Notes: generated from the letters alone by a model not told the origin. A DNA stretch of 64,000 nucleotides from Eubacterium plexicaudatum ASF492 (GCF_000364225.2 NZ_AQFT02000001.1:2542001-2606000); one strand, 5' to 3'. Numbered from the stretch's first letter, positions 37,878-48,473 are shown. Numbers and translations: made by a program.

Positions 37878-38705
37878 CTAAATCCGTCCTTTTACTACTC
37901 TTTCATGGCGTGCCAGATCTTTTACAACGGTTACTTCCCGGTAACCGGCCGCACACATCATATTGGTGACAGCAGGTCCCTGGTCATATCCGATCTCCAG
38001 ATACAGGTATCCATCCTGATTTAAATGATCCTTGCTCCGGACAACAATCTGGCGATAAAAGTCCAATCCGTCAGCTCCTCCGTCCAGTGCGCCTACCGGT
38101 TCAAAGTCACGCACTTCCGGCATCAGCTCCAAAAGATCTGCCTGTGCTATATAAGGCGGGTTCGACACAATCAGATCAAAACGTCCGTTTATATTTTCAA
38201 ACAGATTGCTTCGCACCCAATCAATGTCGACCTCATGCAGCTTTCCGTTTTCTTTTGCGACAAGCAGCGCCTGTTTGGATATATCACTGCCGATGGCTGT
38301 CATTCCATGTGCATTTTTCATCAGACTGATAATCACACAGCCGGATCCCGTACCAAGATCCAGCAGCCGCATACCCGGCTGGCAGATCTTTAATGCTTCT
38401 TCGACAAGCGTTTCCGTATCCTGTCTTGGAATGAGCACATTGGAATTTACTTTAAAATTCAATCCCATAAATTCCTGCTCGCCCGTAATATATTGCAGCG
38501 GAATCCGTTCCGCACGTTTGCGGATTGCGATCTCATATTCGGACTGCTGCTCCAGTGTCATTGGCTCCTGCATATGCGAATAATAAAAAGTAAGATTGAT
38601 TTTGCAAACGGTTTCCAACAGCAGCCATGCGTCCAGCTTCGCATCCGCGACACCTGCCTGGGCAAGCGCCGCGCTTCCCCACTCTATCGCCTCTTTATAT
38701 TTCAT
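37878..38705 (-). CDS. prmC: Release factor glutamine N5-methyltransferase
   Basis: 275 residues from the ATG at 38705, with GGAGG 8 bases upstream; the longer frame to 38768 overlaps the DUF1385 gene. LLDLGTGSGCVIISL is the SAM loop and LIVSNPPYI the NPPY motif that binds the glutamine side chain. It methylates the GGQ motif of RF1 and RF2. Operon order DUF1385-prmC-prfA is common in Clostridia. Confidence 0.95.
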   Translation of the reverse strand: MKYKEAIEWGSAALAQAGVADAKLDAWLLLETVCKINLTFYYSHMQEPMTLEQQSEYEIAIRKRAERIPLQYITGEQEFMGLNFKVNSNVLIPRQDTETLVEEALKICQPGMRLLDLGTGSGCVIISLMKNAHGMTAIGSDISKQALLVAKENGKLHEVDIDWVRSNLFENINGRFDLIVSNPPYIAQADLLELMPEVRDFEPVGALDGGADGLDFYRQIVVRSKDHLNQDGYLYLEIGYDQGPAVTNMMCAAGYREVTVVKDLARHERVVKGRI

Positions 38706-38724
38706 GCCATCCCTCCATCCTTGA

Positions 38725-39625
38725 TCATGGCAGTTCTTCCATTTCCTTAATATATGCTTTCCAGTCAAACACTGCCTCTACCGACGCAATTCCTACTTCA
38801 ATAATAGAGTCGTCCGGTTCTCTCGTTGTCAGCTTCTGCAGTGCCAGGCCCGGTTTGCTGATCAGATTGATCCATGCATGCTCGCTTCTGCCCGCCAGCC
38901 GGATGACCTCATATGCACATCCGGCAATAACCGGAACAAGCAGCAGTCGGATGACAATCCGCAGCAGTCCGGACTGCGTATGGATAAACAGGAAAAAAAT
39001 AATGCTGATGCATACGACTAAAAACAGAAAACTTGTCCCGCACCTTTTGTGCAGGCGTGAACTGTTCCGCACATTTTCCACATTCAGTTCCAATCCATGT
39101 TCGATACAGTTAATGCACTTATGCTCTGCGCCATGGTACATAAATACCCGCTGAATGTCCTCCAGTCCGGATATTAAAAAATATATCCCAAAAAAACCGA
39201 CATCCGCAGCACGCCTTCCAAAACCGCTACTGCTATCCGGGAAGAAATCCATCTTTGGAACAGCACGGAAATGAAATACGGAACAAGCATAAACAGGACA
39301 ATCGCTGCCGCAACCGAACCTGCCATTGTAATTCCCATTACGACAGACTCTTTTTTTGACTGCGATTGGTGTTCTCCTCTTCTTCATAAAAAGAAGCCGA
39401 AAACATTAACGTTTTCATTCCAAGTACCAAAGACTCCATAAAATTAACAACACCTCTGGCAAAAGGGATTTTTTTTATGTTCGTATTCGCCAGAATGCCT
39501 TTATATTCTTTTGTATCGACTGTTATTTCACCGTCAGGCTTACGTACGGCAACCGCATACCGGTCCCCGTTTTTCATCATGACGCCTTCCATAACGGCCT
39601 GTCCACCTATTCCGGAATATTTCAT
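38725..39625 (-). CDS. DUF1385 membrane protein, split by two 1-base deletions
   Basis: Frames join at T7 39351-39357 and at A6 39176-39181 (or A7 39190-39196), giving 300 residues. The N-terminus is KYSGIGGQAVMEGVMMKNGD, the family hallmark. MYHGAEHKCINCIEHG and hydrophobic helices (FLFLVVCISIIFFLFIHT, VIRLLLVPVIAGCAYEVI) follow. The biochemical function of DUF1385 is not established. It regularly sits between rpmE and prmC in Clostridia. Confidence 0.88.
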
Positions 39626-39694
39626 ATATGTTCCTATCTATATGATCACAATGATTACATGATTTGCTGCTGTTTATTTCCTGAATTCAACAAA

Positions 39695-39722
39695 AAGGTT
39701 GAGATTTCACAACCTCAACCTT
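39695..39722 (-). terminator. Intrinsic terminator after rpmE
   Basis: On the minus strand a 9-bp stem (AAGGTTGAG/CTCAACCTT) is followed by TTTTTG. It lies 20 bases past the rpmE stop and before the DUF1385 gene, so the latter may depend on read-through or its own promoter. Confidence 0.75.
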
Positions 39723-39741
39723 GCCTGCCTCATTTTATGTT

Positions 39742-39942
39742 CTATTTCATGCCATATTTCTTATTGAACTGCTCAATACGTCCACGAGCCTGACTAGCCT
39801 TTTGCTGGCCGGTGTAGAACGGATGACACTTGGAACAAATTTCAACGTGAAGCTCCTTTTTTGTCGAACCTGTCACAAATGTGTTGCCACAGTTACATGT
39901 AACGGTCGCCTGATAGTATTCCGGCTGAATATCTGTTTTCAT
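39742..39942 (-). CDS. rpmE: Ribosomal protein L31, zinc-binding form
   Basis: 66 residues from the ATG at 39942. Cys16, Cys18, Cys36 and Cys39 (CNCGNTF and [10 protein letters not shown]) make the Zn site of the C+ type. A TATAAT box at 40001-40006 on the minus strand is a possible -10 for its own promoter between rho and rpmE. Confidence 0.95.
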   Translation of the reverse strand: MKTDIQPEYYQATVTCNCGNTFVTGSTKKELHVEICSKCHPFYTGQQKASQARGRIEQFNKKYGMK

Positions 39943-40070
39943 TATTTTCACCTCGCATGTATCATAATCAAAAAATCTCGCTCGAAAAATTAACAGCGAT
40001 ATTATAGTAGCATATTCGCATTTTATATGCAAGAGGTTTTTCATATTTAAGCAGAAATTTCCCAAATTTT

Positions 40071-41564
40071 TTAAACTCTGCGCTTTTTCACAAGCTGTAT
40101 GAAATCACGGTTGTTGTTAGTATGTGCAAACATGTTTAAAATATTTTCTACGGCTTCATCCGTTTTCATACCGTTAATGCCTTTGCGCATAATATCTACC
40201 GCTTCTCTTTCTTCCCGGTCTAACAACAAATCTTCCCTGCGCGTACCGGATTTGACAATATCAATTGCAGGAAAGACTCTGCGCTCCGATAACTTTCGGT
40301 CTAATACAAGTTCCATATTACCGGTTCCTTTAAATTCCTCATAAATGACATCATCCATCTTGCTTCCCGTATCTACCAGCGCAGAAGCAAGCACCGTAAG
40401 GCTGCCTCCCTCACGCATATTTCTGGCTGCTCCGAAAAACCGTTTAGGCATATGAAGCGCCGCAGGATCCAGACCACCGGAAAGTGTCCGTCCGCTTGGC
40501 GGAACCGTCAAATTGTAGGCTCTGGCCAGACGCGTAATGCTGTCCAGCAAAATAAGGACATCCTGCTTGTGCTCTACAAGACGCTTTGCACGCTCAATGA
40601 CCATTTCCGATACCCGTTTATGGTGTTCCGGAAGTTCGTCAAAAGTAGAATAAATCACTTCTACGTTATTTCCTTCTATCGCTTCTTTAATATCCGTCAC
40701 TTCCTCAGGACGCTCATCAATCAGCAGAATAATCAGGTGAATTTCCGGATTGTTTACTTTGACTGCCTGTGCGATCTGCTTTAACAGTGTCGTCTTACCG
40801 GCTTTCGGCGGCGATACAATCATACCACGCTGTCCTTTTCCGATCGGGGACACGAGATCTACAATCCGCATAGACGTCGTTGTCCGATTTGTCTCCAGAC
40901 GGAGTCTTTCATTTGGAAAGATCGGCGTCATATCTTCAAAATTTCTTCTCTGCACGACTACGGACGGATGATATCCGTTAATCGTCGTAATGTAAAGCAG
41001 CGCACTGAACTTCTCTCCCTGTGTTTTAATCCTTGTATTGCCGCGTACTATGTCTCCTGTCTTTAATCCGAAACGACGGATTTGTGAAGGCGAGACATAC
41101 ACGTCATGCTCTCCCGGAAGGTAATTCTCACAGCGGATAAATCCATAGCCGTCCGGCATGACCTCCAGTATCCCATCCGCAGTTACGCCGCTGTCCAGCT
41201 CAGGATTGATGTCTTCTTTATTATTTTCTTCCTGTCTGCGTGGCCTGGCTGTTTTATTCGTTTTTTCGGTTTTCTCCGTTCTGTTCACAGGTTCCGGCCG
41301 TTCCGGTTCTGTTTGTTCGGCTTCCAACTTGTCCGACTTTTGCACTTCATCCCCTGCTCTTTTCGGTTCTTCTGCTTTTTTCTTTGAACCTTCGTCTTCC
41401 ATCTCCGATTCGGACGGAGCACCCGGTTCTTTAAGCTTTTCATCTTCTGTTACCATACGATCAATTAAATCTGATTTCTTTAATCCGCTGACGCCTTTTA
41501 ATCCGCGCGCTTTCGCAAGCTCTCTTAACACCGTCAAAGACAATGTTTCATATTTTTCCCTCAT
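40071..41564 (-). CDS. rho: Transcription termination factor Rho
   Basis: The 497-residue RNA-dependent ATPase and helicase starts at 41564 behind AAGGAG. Residues 1-35 are the SAP-like N-terminal helix pair. About 40-125 is a low-complexity, highly charged insert rich in Glu, Lys, Pro and Thr ([14 protein letters not shown]). About 130-205 is the RNA-binding cold-shock domain ([20 protein letters not shown]). [15 protein letters not shown] is Walker A and [16 protein letters not shown]alker B. Long charged inserts are known in Firmicutes and Actinobacteria Rho. Confidence 0.96.
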   Translation of the reverse strand: MREKYETLSLTVLRELAKARGLKGVSGLKKSDLIDRMVTEDEKLKEPGAPSESEMEDEGSKKKAEEPKRAGDEVQKSDKLEAEQTEPERPEPVNRTEKTEKTNKTARPRRQEENNKEDINPELDSGVTADGILEVMPDGYGFIRCENYLPGEHDVYVSPSQIRRFGLKTGDIVRGNTRIKTQGEKFSALLYITTINGYHPSVVVQRRNFEDMTPIFPNERLRLETNRTTTSMRIVDLVSPIGKGQRGMIVSPPKAGKTTLLKQIAQAVKVNNPEIHLIILLIDERPEEVTDIKEAIEGNNVEVIYSTFDELPEHHKRVSEMVIERAKRLVEHKQDVLILLDSITRLARAYNLTVPPSGRTLSGGLDPAALHMPKRFFGAARNMREGGSLTVLASALVDTGSKMDDVIYEEFKGTGNMELVLDRKLSERRVFPAIDIVKSGTRREDLLLDREEREAVDIMRKGINGMKTDEAVENILNMFAHTNNNRDFIQLVKKRRV

Positions 41565-41684
41565 TAAAATTCTCCTTACTCTTCGTAATATTGGGATTTT
41601 TTAATCCGAACGTCTAAAAAATTGCTGAAGTCTGTTTGAACAAAACTGTGAATTCAATCTGACTATAGATACGTGATTACATGT

Positions 41685-41713
41685 ATTATACACTATTATT
41701 CGAAAAATAGAAA
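41685..41713 (-). promoter_or_regulatory. Possible rho promoter
   Basis: TATAAT (41685-41690 on the minus strand) with a weak -35 TTTCTA 17 bases upstream (41708-41713). It would give a leader of about 115 bases before the rho start, a length used for autoregulation in other bacteria. Confidence 0.4.
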
Positions 41714-41730
41714 GTTTTTTCTGAAAAACA

Positions 41731-41784
41731 ACGGAACAGGAATACGAAAGGTATTACCGGTAACCTGCTGCCTTCCTGTTCCGT
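41731..41784 (-). terminator. Intrinsic terminator after the FN3 surface-protein gene
   Basis: A 12-bp stem (ACGGAACAGGAA with TTCCTGTTCCGT; 41731-41742 and 41773-41784) is followed on the minus strand by TGTTTTTC. It separates the surface-protein operon from rho. Confidence 0.75.
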
Positions 41785-41805
41785 GTATTCATTTACAATG
41801 TGATG

Positions 41806-43107
41806 TTACCGGGTAGCCAGCTTCTTAACATTGCTAAAGCTGCCATACCTGCGTGTACCATCCGCCTGTGTTACATAAGCTCTGACTTTGTAATAATAGG
41901 TCTTACCCCTTTTCCGGATGATTTCGGAGTATTTTCCTGTGTTCCCGTTTTTGACTGTTTTCACACGGGTATAAGTTCCGTTTTTCTTTGTACTGCGGTA
42001 AATCTGATAACCTTCCACCGATTGTGCCGTTTCCCATTTAAGCACTGCCTTTCCGGTCTTTTGCTGACTTACGGAAAGTTTCGCTACTTTTGCCGGCGCG
42101 GTGGTCACCTTTACGTATGAACTGAATTTCCCGTAAATTCTGGTGCCGTCTGCCGATGTATCGAATGCACGTACCCGAAATTTATATGCGGTGGCATATT
42201 CCATCGCCTTCGAATACGTCGTCCGATCTGCCAGTGCAATCGTCTTCACTCTCGTATACCGCTTGCTTTGCGCATCATAGCGATAAATCTGATAACCGTC
42301 TGCGCCTGCAACTGCGTCCCATTTAAATGATACTCTGCTGCTTTTGTTTTTTGTGGAAGCGGTCAGTTTCGGCGCCGTCTTATCCTGAAACGCTGCAGCA
42401 TCGTCCGGGTTTTGCGGTGTATCCGGTGTCTCGGACGGACCGTCCGGCGTCTGCGGCGTATCCGGAACCGTCGGATTCTGCGGCACATCCGGTGTTACCG
42501 GATAGCCTGGCACACCTGGCGTTACCGGATACCCCGGCACATCCGGATAACCGGTACTGTCCGGTATATTCGTACTGACTGCCGATGTCGTACCTGTCAG
42601 CGGCACTGCCTTTACTGCCAGATCGGAATCGTTGATATAACGCATTACCGGCTGCCCGCCGTCCGCGGACGGTGCACAAAATGCCGTGTGCACCCGATAC
42701 ATCCCGCCGGAAGGCTGCAAATCCACAGTTCCAATAACCACATTGTCTTCCGCAAAAATATTCCGCTTGTTTTTAAATGCAAGAATAATATCCATTACAT
42801 ATGTGCCGTCCTGTCCGCTTACCTTTGCGCTGCAGACTCCTTCCGGCTGCTGCAGCTGCAAGACCGTTTCCGAAAAGGTAAACGTCGGCTGGCGCATTTC
42901 CCCTTCTGTCGCGGAAACGGTCAGCCAGAACCGCAGGGAATGAATCGGCTCCGGCTCCTCCTGCGGTTTTGTCAGTGTAACCGTTACTTTCTCATTTCCT
43001 GCCGTTAGTTCTCCGCCTGCATCCGCAGATGCGCGATACGGCGGAAGAAAAAGCATGATCAGGCAGGAAAACAATATGCTGAAAATAATGTTTTTCTTTT
43101 TATTCAT
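41806..43107 (-). CDS. Secreted protein with cohesin-like N-terminal domain, Pro-rich linker and two FN3 domains
   Basis: 433 residues. A signal peptide (KKKNIIFSILFSCLIMLFLP, cleavage near ASA-DA) leads a beta-rich domain at about 33-170 (LRFWLTVSA, VVIGTVDL) that resembles cohesin folds by pattern only. A linker of repeated PGYPVTP and PDTPQTP units spans about 195-245. Two fibronectin III domains (DGYQIYRYD and EGYQIYRST) fill the rest. There is no sortase motif. Its start overlaps the end of the M60 peptidase gene by 8 bases, so the two are translationally coupled and may act together outside the cell. Confidence 0.7.
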   Translation of the reverse strand: MNKKKNIIFSILFSCLIMLFLPPYRASADAGGELTAGNEKVTVTLTKPQEEPEPIHSLRFWLTVSATEGEMRQPTFTFSETVLQLQQPEGVCSAKVSGQDGTYVMDIILAFKNKRNIFAEDNVVIGTVDLQPSGGMYRVHTAFCAPSADGGQPVMRYINDSDLAVKAVPLTGTTSAVSTNIPDSTGYPDVPGYPVTPGVPGYPVTPDVPQNPTVPDTPQTPDGPSETPDTPQNPDDAAAFQDKTAPKLTASTKNKSSRVSFKWDAVAGADGYQIYRYDAQSKRYTRVKTIALADRTTYSKAMEYATAYKFRVRAFDTSADGTRIYGKFSSYVKVTTAPAKVAKLSVSQQKTGKAVLKWETAQSVEGYQIYRSTKKNGTYTRVKTVKNGNTGKYSEIIRKRGKTYYYKVRAYVTQADGTRRYGSFSNVKKLATR

Positions 43108-46100
43108 AGTCTTTTACTGTCTGTCCTCCCTTTGATAAGCTTCCCGTTAATGTCAGATTCTGCAATTCGGACGGTATCTTAATCAGCTGTGTATCACTGA
43201 CAATTCGTTCCGCTTCCATCGTCTTTGCATCATCCACGCGATACAGTTCTCCCCGTACACCCTGTACGCTTTGAATCGTATTCGCATCCCAGTATTCCTT
43301 TTCTACATAATAAACCCATGTGCCATTCGAAGTTTCACCCAGATTTCCGTCTTTCGGATCCGGTGCAAAAATAACCTGTTCCGCATGAACTTCTCCGTTT
43401 TTCGCTCCGATGACATTGCCTTGCGTGTCGTACAACACAATGACATTATAAGCCGGATTGCCTTTGTACGTGCCTGTAAATACAAGAGAACCCTTTGGAA
43501 TCACGTCTTCTTTTTCCGGTCCATATTGGTAATCCGCATCCAGTTTTCCAACTGCCGGTTCGGTACCGTCTGCCATTAAAAACTCCAAATTATCTCCTGA
43601 CGGGCCGCAGATTTCCATCTCCCGAATCGTAACCGGACCGGATTTTTTCAGCGTCAGCCTGATATATCTGGCATCGTATGTACCAATCCAGTTTTCCCGC
43701 TCCGCTTCGTTAACCGCATCAAACCACACCTGCGCTGTCTCCGAATCTTTTGCATCTTTCAGCGTCGTACTGTTTTCCTTTACGATGGTCCAGTCGTCTT
43801 TTCCATTCAGACCGACTTCCACGGTCAGGGAATCAATGTTACTGCCTTTATATTTTAAAGCCGTTACCGCTTCCGTTCGATGCATATCAATCGTAATAAC
43901 AGCCGTATCCGCAGCTTTTTCCGCAGATTCCTGATAAGTGCCTTCCTGCTCGATATTGTTGTCAATAACGCGTTCGATACTGCTGACTTTTGCCGCTTCC
44001 ACACGATTCGGCTGATCGGCATCATAGCCGCTGTCCGGATTGTCCTCGTTTGTATCCGTCACGGCATCGTCATCCGAAATCATATTTGTGTCCACGGTCC
44101 AGCCGGATTTGTCCAGCACGCCGTCGGTTTCAATCTTCACGGAACCGGCATCCGCACCGTTTGAGTAGTTCAAAAACTTGTCAACTGCCCGTACTTCATA
44201 AGAAAGCACACGGTTATTCACGGCACTGACATAGTCCGTATAAACCGTCGATGCTGCCGTTTCTATCGGTTGGTAACCTACGACTTTGGATTCTGTTTTC
44301 CCGTTGCTTACCATACTCCTTATAATCTCAAAGCCGGCAATACGATCCGCATCCACATCTGTCCGTATCGTAACCGTTACTTTGTTGGATTCTGCTTTCA
44401 CCGATGCGGCAACCACATCCTTACCTGCAACCGATTGTGCCTGTTCTTCTGCCGCATGTTCGATTCGGTAGTCTCTGATCGCATCATTTACATAATAAAT
44501 CGCTTTTGTTTCCGTTTCAAATTTCTTTGCGTAATTTATCGTATCATTATCCGGAACCATTCCCCATCGTTCAAAGAAGGAGAGAATATTCTTTTCTGCC
44601 GCCGCGCATGCCAGGCGCATCAGATTCTGATCGGTATCACCGCCTAACGTAACTTTTCCCTGCGGTGCGGCTTCCGGATTTCTGGAATAAGTGTCAACTC
44701 TGGCAAAAAACAGGTTTTCAAACTGTTCGTTATAGTTGTCATAAATACGTCCGTCATTTTTTTCCTTTCCGTATGCCAGATACAACTGCCAGTACATGGC
44801 AAGCTGTGTCATGACATTGGAGGAACGTCCGATTGTGCCGGAAGTCACTTTTTTGTATACGTTGTCATATGTAAAACGCGTCGTTCCTTCCGCAATCTTT
44901 TTCATCAGCTGTGCAAAATAATTGTTTGTAACCTCCGCAACCGCATAAGTACCCTGGTTGATATCATGGCCAATTTCATGTGCAATGCCCCAGCCAAAGC
45001 CGTTCCAGCTGTCTGCTGCGCCTGCCAGCGTAGTAGAACCCCATTCGATACCGATATGGTTTCCTGCCGCGTACATAAAAGCTCCTGCAAACATCCGCAT
45101 ATACCGGATATTTAAATGCTGCGCAGGAAGCGCCTGATTTCCCTTTGCCGTCCCTGCCTGATCACTTAACCCTTTATGCTGGTAGAACAATGTCATCATC
45201 TGCTCCATCGCCTGCAAAGACCGATCCAGCTGCGCTGCCTTTTCCTGTGTAGTCTTATCTTTTCCGACCGCGTTCAGAACCTGTGATGCAGGCAGAGAAT
45301 ACATCATCTGCTCCATCATAATATCCGTTGCATTTAAAATACAGTTTTGCATATCATAAGAAACATCTGCATGCTTATTCCCTTCATGTACGGTTTTATG
45401 CTGCTCTTCCAGAGAAGCCACATGTGCTTCCAGCTCCTGAATATAAGCATGAATGGCCTGTGTCCGTTCATTTCCGGTTTTTCCGTATACATCCAATGCC
45501 GGTATCGCACTGCCGCCGCTGATACGTACCGCATATTTATCGGAATCATTGTTGCCCGTATATGCCACATACAATTGTCCGCCGCGTTCTACCAGTTTAT
45601 CCGACATCTGCGGAACGGTTATCATATTTCTGCCGACTTTTAATGAAATCGGATGTGCCAGTCCGGACGACTCCGCATGATGCTGCGTAAATACGAGCTG
45701 AAGCTGTGCCGCATCTCCGGTTCTCTTCGTCTGATGTCCGACGTATACGAGCAGCGTTTCTCCTGCATAGGCGGTTCTGCCAAGCGGCTGCCATGCATTT
45801 AATCCGCCAAAGCCCAGATGCTTGTCCTTTTGTGCCGTAATCTGCGGATGAATTTCCTGTGCCGCAGCCAGTCCGGTTGTTAATATTTCTCTTGCCGTCC
45901 GTAATTCCAAAGCAAGCTCCTGATACAGCGGATGCTTTTCTCCGCTTTCCGTATCCACGGTTTCCAGACGGTTTTCCAGAGCCTGTATCGTATCTGCCGT
46001 AACGTCGCTGCGCAGCGTCGTATGCATGTCATCCATATACAGCTGCATAATCTCATCTTCCAGAGAATCATACTGATAAAAGCGGATTTCTCCGACTTTC

Positions 46101-48340
46101 ATCTCGGCTCTTTGATAGGTCCGTCCAATGCTCATTTTGATTTTTTTGGCTTTTATCGTCTCGTCTAATTTTACAATATAATATGGATTATCATTCACAT
46201 CATATTTTTCCAGCAGACGTGCGCCTGCTGTTCTGGCATTCTGCATATCCGCTTCGTTCCAGTATTCTACCCGGACCGTGTTAAAACCATATTTCTGGTC
46301 TGCTGCCGCGAAGGTAAAATAATTCATCCTGTATTCCTGATCGAATGTGACAGTCATGCCCTTGGTCGATTCCGGATATCCTACGCCGTCATCCCAGTCC
46401 TCTTTGTACCAGTATGAAGCATAATCATTGTCTACCAGGCCAAGTCCGCTGTTTTTCTGCGTATCCAGCGCACTGTTAACCATTTTGGCGTTACTGCCGC
46501 CGATCACAGCATTCTCAATATGCGCACTTACTTTTCCGACACCGTTCGACGTATTTAACAGTCGATAGGATGGCAGAATCGGTACCGCTTCCGACCGGGT
46601 TGTCGCTTCCGATACAAGAGACTGCCCACTCCAGCCAAACTCATTCCAGCTGATAACGTATACAAGATACGATGTATGCTCTTTTAATCCATGAATCGTA
46701 TGGCTTGTCCCTTTCAGCCGGTCCGTACCTTCTTTTGTCTGCACAAACCCTTCTACTGCCGGCATATAGGTATCTGCGTCTTTTTCCTTATAATAGACCA
46801 TATATCCGTCCGAATCGTCCATATCTTTCCACGATACCGTAACCGAACGGTAGCCGCCTGAGGCTGTCACATTATCCGGCGCAGCCGGCTTTGCCTGCGG
46901 CAGCGGTTTTGCGGTCTTTATTTCCGACCACGGACTTTTCCAGTCTCCGTTAACGGAACGCACTTTCAACGTATATTCCTTATAATTGACAAGATTATTC
47001 CAATTAATCGAAGAAACGTCGTAGGTCACATCCGAAACCGCAATAATCTGCGACTGTTCCTTGCTCTGATTTTTTACCGGACCGGAAATATACAGCTCAT
47101 ATCCGGTAATATTTTTCTGTGCGCTCCATGTCACCGTCAGCATTTTACTGCCTGGTTTTACGGATAAAATAGTCGGTATGTCAAGCTGCGGAGCCGGTAT
47201 ACGGTTTTCCATATCGTTGACAAACGTCACTTTCGCAATTTCTACAAGCTTCTGCTCTTTTTTCGTCGTTCCGGTAATTCGGATAGAAACCCGTTTTACC
47301 GCAATCTGTCCGCCAAAGTCCAGCACAAGCGAACCATCGGATTCGGTAATGACAGACGCACCTTTTTCCCGCAAAGCAAAAGCTGAAAGCGCCATGGCAT
47401 CCTGTGCCGTCTTTAACGAAAGCTGTTTTGTCTGCTCCGCTCCATTTTCATCCTGATAAACGACCGTAACCGTTCCATCTGCAATCTGGCTGACCATACT
47501 GTCGGCACCGTCTGTCTGTTCCGGCGCTTTAATCGTCATCCCTCCCAGCAGCGGCGCCTGTTCCGATCCGTCTTTTCCAAGAGCAATGGAAAATTCTACC
47601 GGATTGTTTTCCGAAATGCTGTTTCCGCTGCTATTTTGAAGCTTAACGCTGCCTTCTTCCCGAAACAAAGCCGCAAATTCGGTTCCATCCGCCAGTGTTG
47701 TTCCGTTTTCCGCCTGTGCGGCAGACGGATCCACAACCCAGTTTTTTTCTATCGTTGATTGCTGCTGTTCTTCCATACTCTGTACAAGAATATGTAAATC
47801 TGTCAGATCTACTTTGCCGTCGCCGTTCAGATCATAGATCGCGTCTGTCTTTCCCTCATGTATGGCAGCCGATAACGCATTCGAATCGTCGTCATCTATA
47901 TCCCGATCCAGATCCACATCCCCAAGACGCAGCCATCCCGGCACCGCACTGCCGCCGGTTTGTATCTGCGCGGAATAGAGCTTAACCGTATGTGTCCATC
48001 CTGCTTCCGCATGAATCTGCTGCGTATAACCGGCAAACTTCTCCGCCTGAATCCGGAGCGTATAATCTCCCTGCGGCACTTTAAAGTTCGCCGAAGCGAA
48101 TGCGTTTTTGGCTATTGTCAGTTTCTTTTGCTCACTTCTGCCTTTTCCATCATCAATCTCTATGAGAACTTCTCCTTCAAACGGAAGCTGCTGCGCAGAA
48201 GTTATTTCCACCTCCAGTGTACTTTCCATGTCTGTCTGTACGGCATCCTGCTGTGCACCGTAAACAGGCGCACGGTAACCCGCACATGGCCCAAGCGCCA
48301 GGCAGGCAGACAGCAGAGCCGCTGTGAATCGTTTTTTCAT
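43100..48340 (-). CDS. Secreted M60-family (mucinase-type) metallopeptidase with dockerin, FN3 and F5/8C domains
   Basis: 1,746 residues from the ATG at 48340, at the head of a signal peptide (KKRFTAALLSACLALGPCAG). A dockerin-like pair of Ca loops sits at about 136-190 (DVDLDRDIDDDD and DLNGDGKVDLTDL). FN3 domains lie at about 380-590 and an F5/8C-like domain at 600-790. The M60 catalytic site HEIGHDINQ is at 1121-1129, with a candidate third ligand Glu at 1136. Another FN3-like and an F5/8C-like part end the protein. M60 (enhancin/PF13402) enzymes cut O-glycosylated mucins. There is no LPxTG anchor, so dockerin binding or release is expected. Confidence 0.88.
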   Translation of the reverse strand: MKKRFTAALLSACLALGPCAGYRAPVYGAQQDAVQTDMESTLEVEITSAQQLPFEGEVLIEIDDGKGRSEQKKLTIAKNAFASANFKVPQGDYTLRIQAEKFAGYTQQIHAEAGWTHTVKLYSAQIQTGGSAVPGWLRLGDVDLDRDIDDDDSNALSAAIHEGKTDAIYDLNGDGKVDLTDLHILVQSMEEQQQSTIEKNWVVDPSAAQAENGTTLADGTEFAALFREEGSVKLQNSSGNSISENNPVEFSIALGKDGSEQAPLLGGMTIKAPEQTDGADSMVSQIADGTVTVVYQDENGAEQTKQLSLKTAQDAMALSAFALREKGASVITESDGSLVLDFGGQIAVKRVSIRITGTTKKEQKLVEIAKVTFVNDMENRIPAPQLDIPTILSVKPGSKMLTVTWSAQKNITGYELYISGPVKNQSKEQSQIIAVSDVTYDVSSINWNNLVNYKEYTLKVRSVNGDWKSPWSEIKTAKPLPQAKPAAPDNVTASGGYRSVTVSWKDMDDSDGYMVYYKEKDADTYMPAVEGFVQTKEGTDRLKGTSHTIHGLKEHTSYLVYVISWNEFGWSGQSLVSEATTRSEAVPILPSYRLLNTSNGVGKVSAHIENAVIGGSNAKMVNSALDTQKNSGLGLVDNDYASYWYKEDWDDGVGYPESTKGMTVTFDQEYRMNYFTFAAADQKYGFNTVRVEYWNEADMQNARTAGARLLEKYDVNDNPYYIVKLDETIKAKKIKMSIGRTYQRAEMKVGEIRFYQYDSLEDEIMQLYMDDMHTTLRSDVTADTIQALENRLETVDTESGEKHPLYQELALELRTAREILTTGLAAAQEIHPQITAQKDKHLGFGGLNAWQPLGRTAYAGETLLVYVGHQTKRTGDAAQLQLVFTQHHAESSGLAHPISLKVGRNMITVPQMSDKLVERGGQLYVAYTGNNDSDKYAVRISGGSAIPALDVYGKTGNERTQAIHAYIQELEAHVASLEEQHKTVHEGNKHADVSYDMQNCILNATDIMMEQMMYSLPASQVLNAVGKDKTTQEKAAQLDRSLQAMEQMMTLFYQHKGLSDQAGTAKGNQALPAQHLNIRYMRMFAGAFMYAAGNHIGIEWGSTTLAGAADSWNGFGWGIAHEIGHDINQGTYAVAEVTNNYFAQLMKKIAEGTTRFTYDNVYKKVTSGTIGRSSNVMTQLAMYWQLYLAYGKEKNDGRIYDNYNEQFENLFFARVDTYSRNPEAAPQGKVTLGGDTDQNLMRLACAAAEKNILSFFERWGMVPDNDTINYAKKFETETKAIYYVNDAIRDYRIEHAAEEQAQSVAGKDVVAASVKAESNKVTVTIRTDVDADRIAGFEIIRSMVSNGKTESKVVGYQPIETAASTVYTDYVSAVNNRVLSYEVRAVDKFLNYSNGADAGSVKIETDGVLDKSGWTVDTNMISDDDAVTDTNEDNPDSGYDADQPNRVEAAKVSSIERVIDNNIEQEGTYQESAEKAADTAVITIDMHRTEAVTALKYKGSNIDSLTVEVGLNGKDDWTIVKENSTTLKDAKDSETAQVWFDAVNEAERENWIGTYDARYIRLTLKKSGPVTIREMEICGPSGDNLEFLMADGTEPAVGKLDADYQYGPEKEDVIPKGSLVFTGTYKGNPAYNVIVLYDTQGNVIGAKNGEVHAEQVIFAPDPKDGNLGETSNGTWVYYVEKEYWDANTIQSVQGVRGELYRVDDAKTMEAERIVSDTQLIKIPSELQNLTLTGSLSKGGQTVKDYE

Positions 48341-48431
48341 AAATTCTGTTCCTTTCGTTTGATTTATCAGATTCCTGCCATAGCTCTCGCTGCGTGGATA
48401 TTCTATGGATATACAGGAAAATAGTGCCATT

Positions 48432-48460
48432 ATTCTAACACATATGCACACAACATACAA
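48432..48460 (-). promoter_or_regulatory. Promoter of the M60 peptidase operon
   Basis: On the minus strand TTGTAT (48455-48460), 17 bases, TAGAAT (48432-48437), 4 of 6 and 5 of 6 to consensus. It gives a leader of about 85 bases before the start at 48340. Confidence 0.6.
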
Positions 48461-48473
48461 TGACTAAATTTGA

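Noticed and set aside
42327..43008. Plus-strand frames opposite the Pro-rich linker
   Set aside because: They arise from the repetitive CCGG-rich linker DNA of the surface-protein gene and have no start signals.
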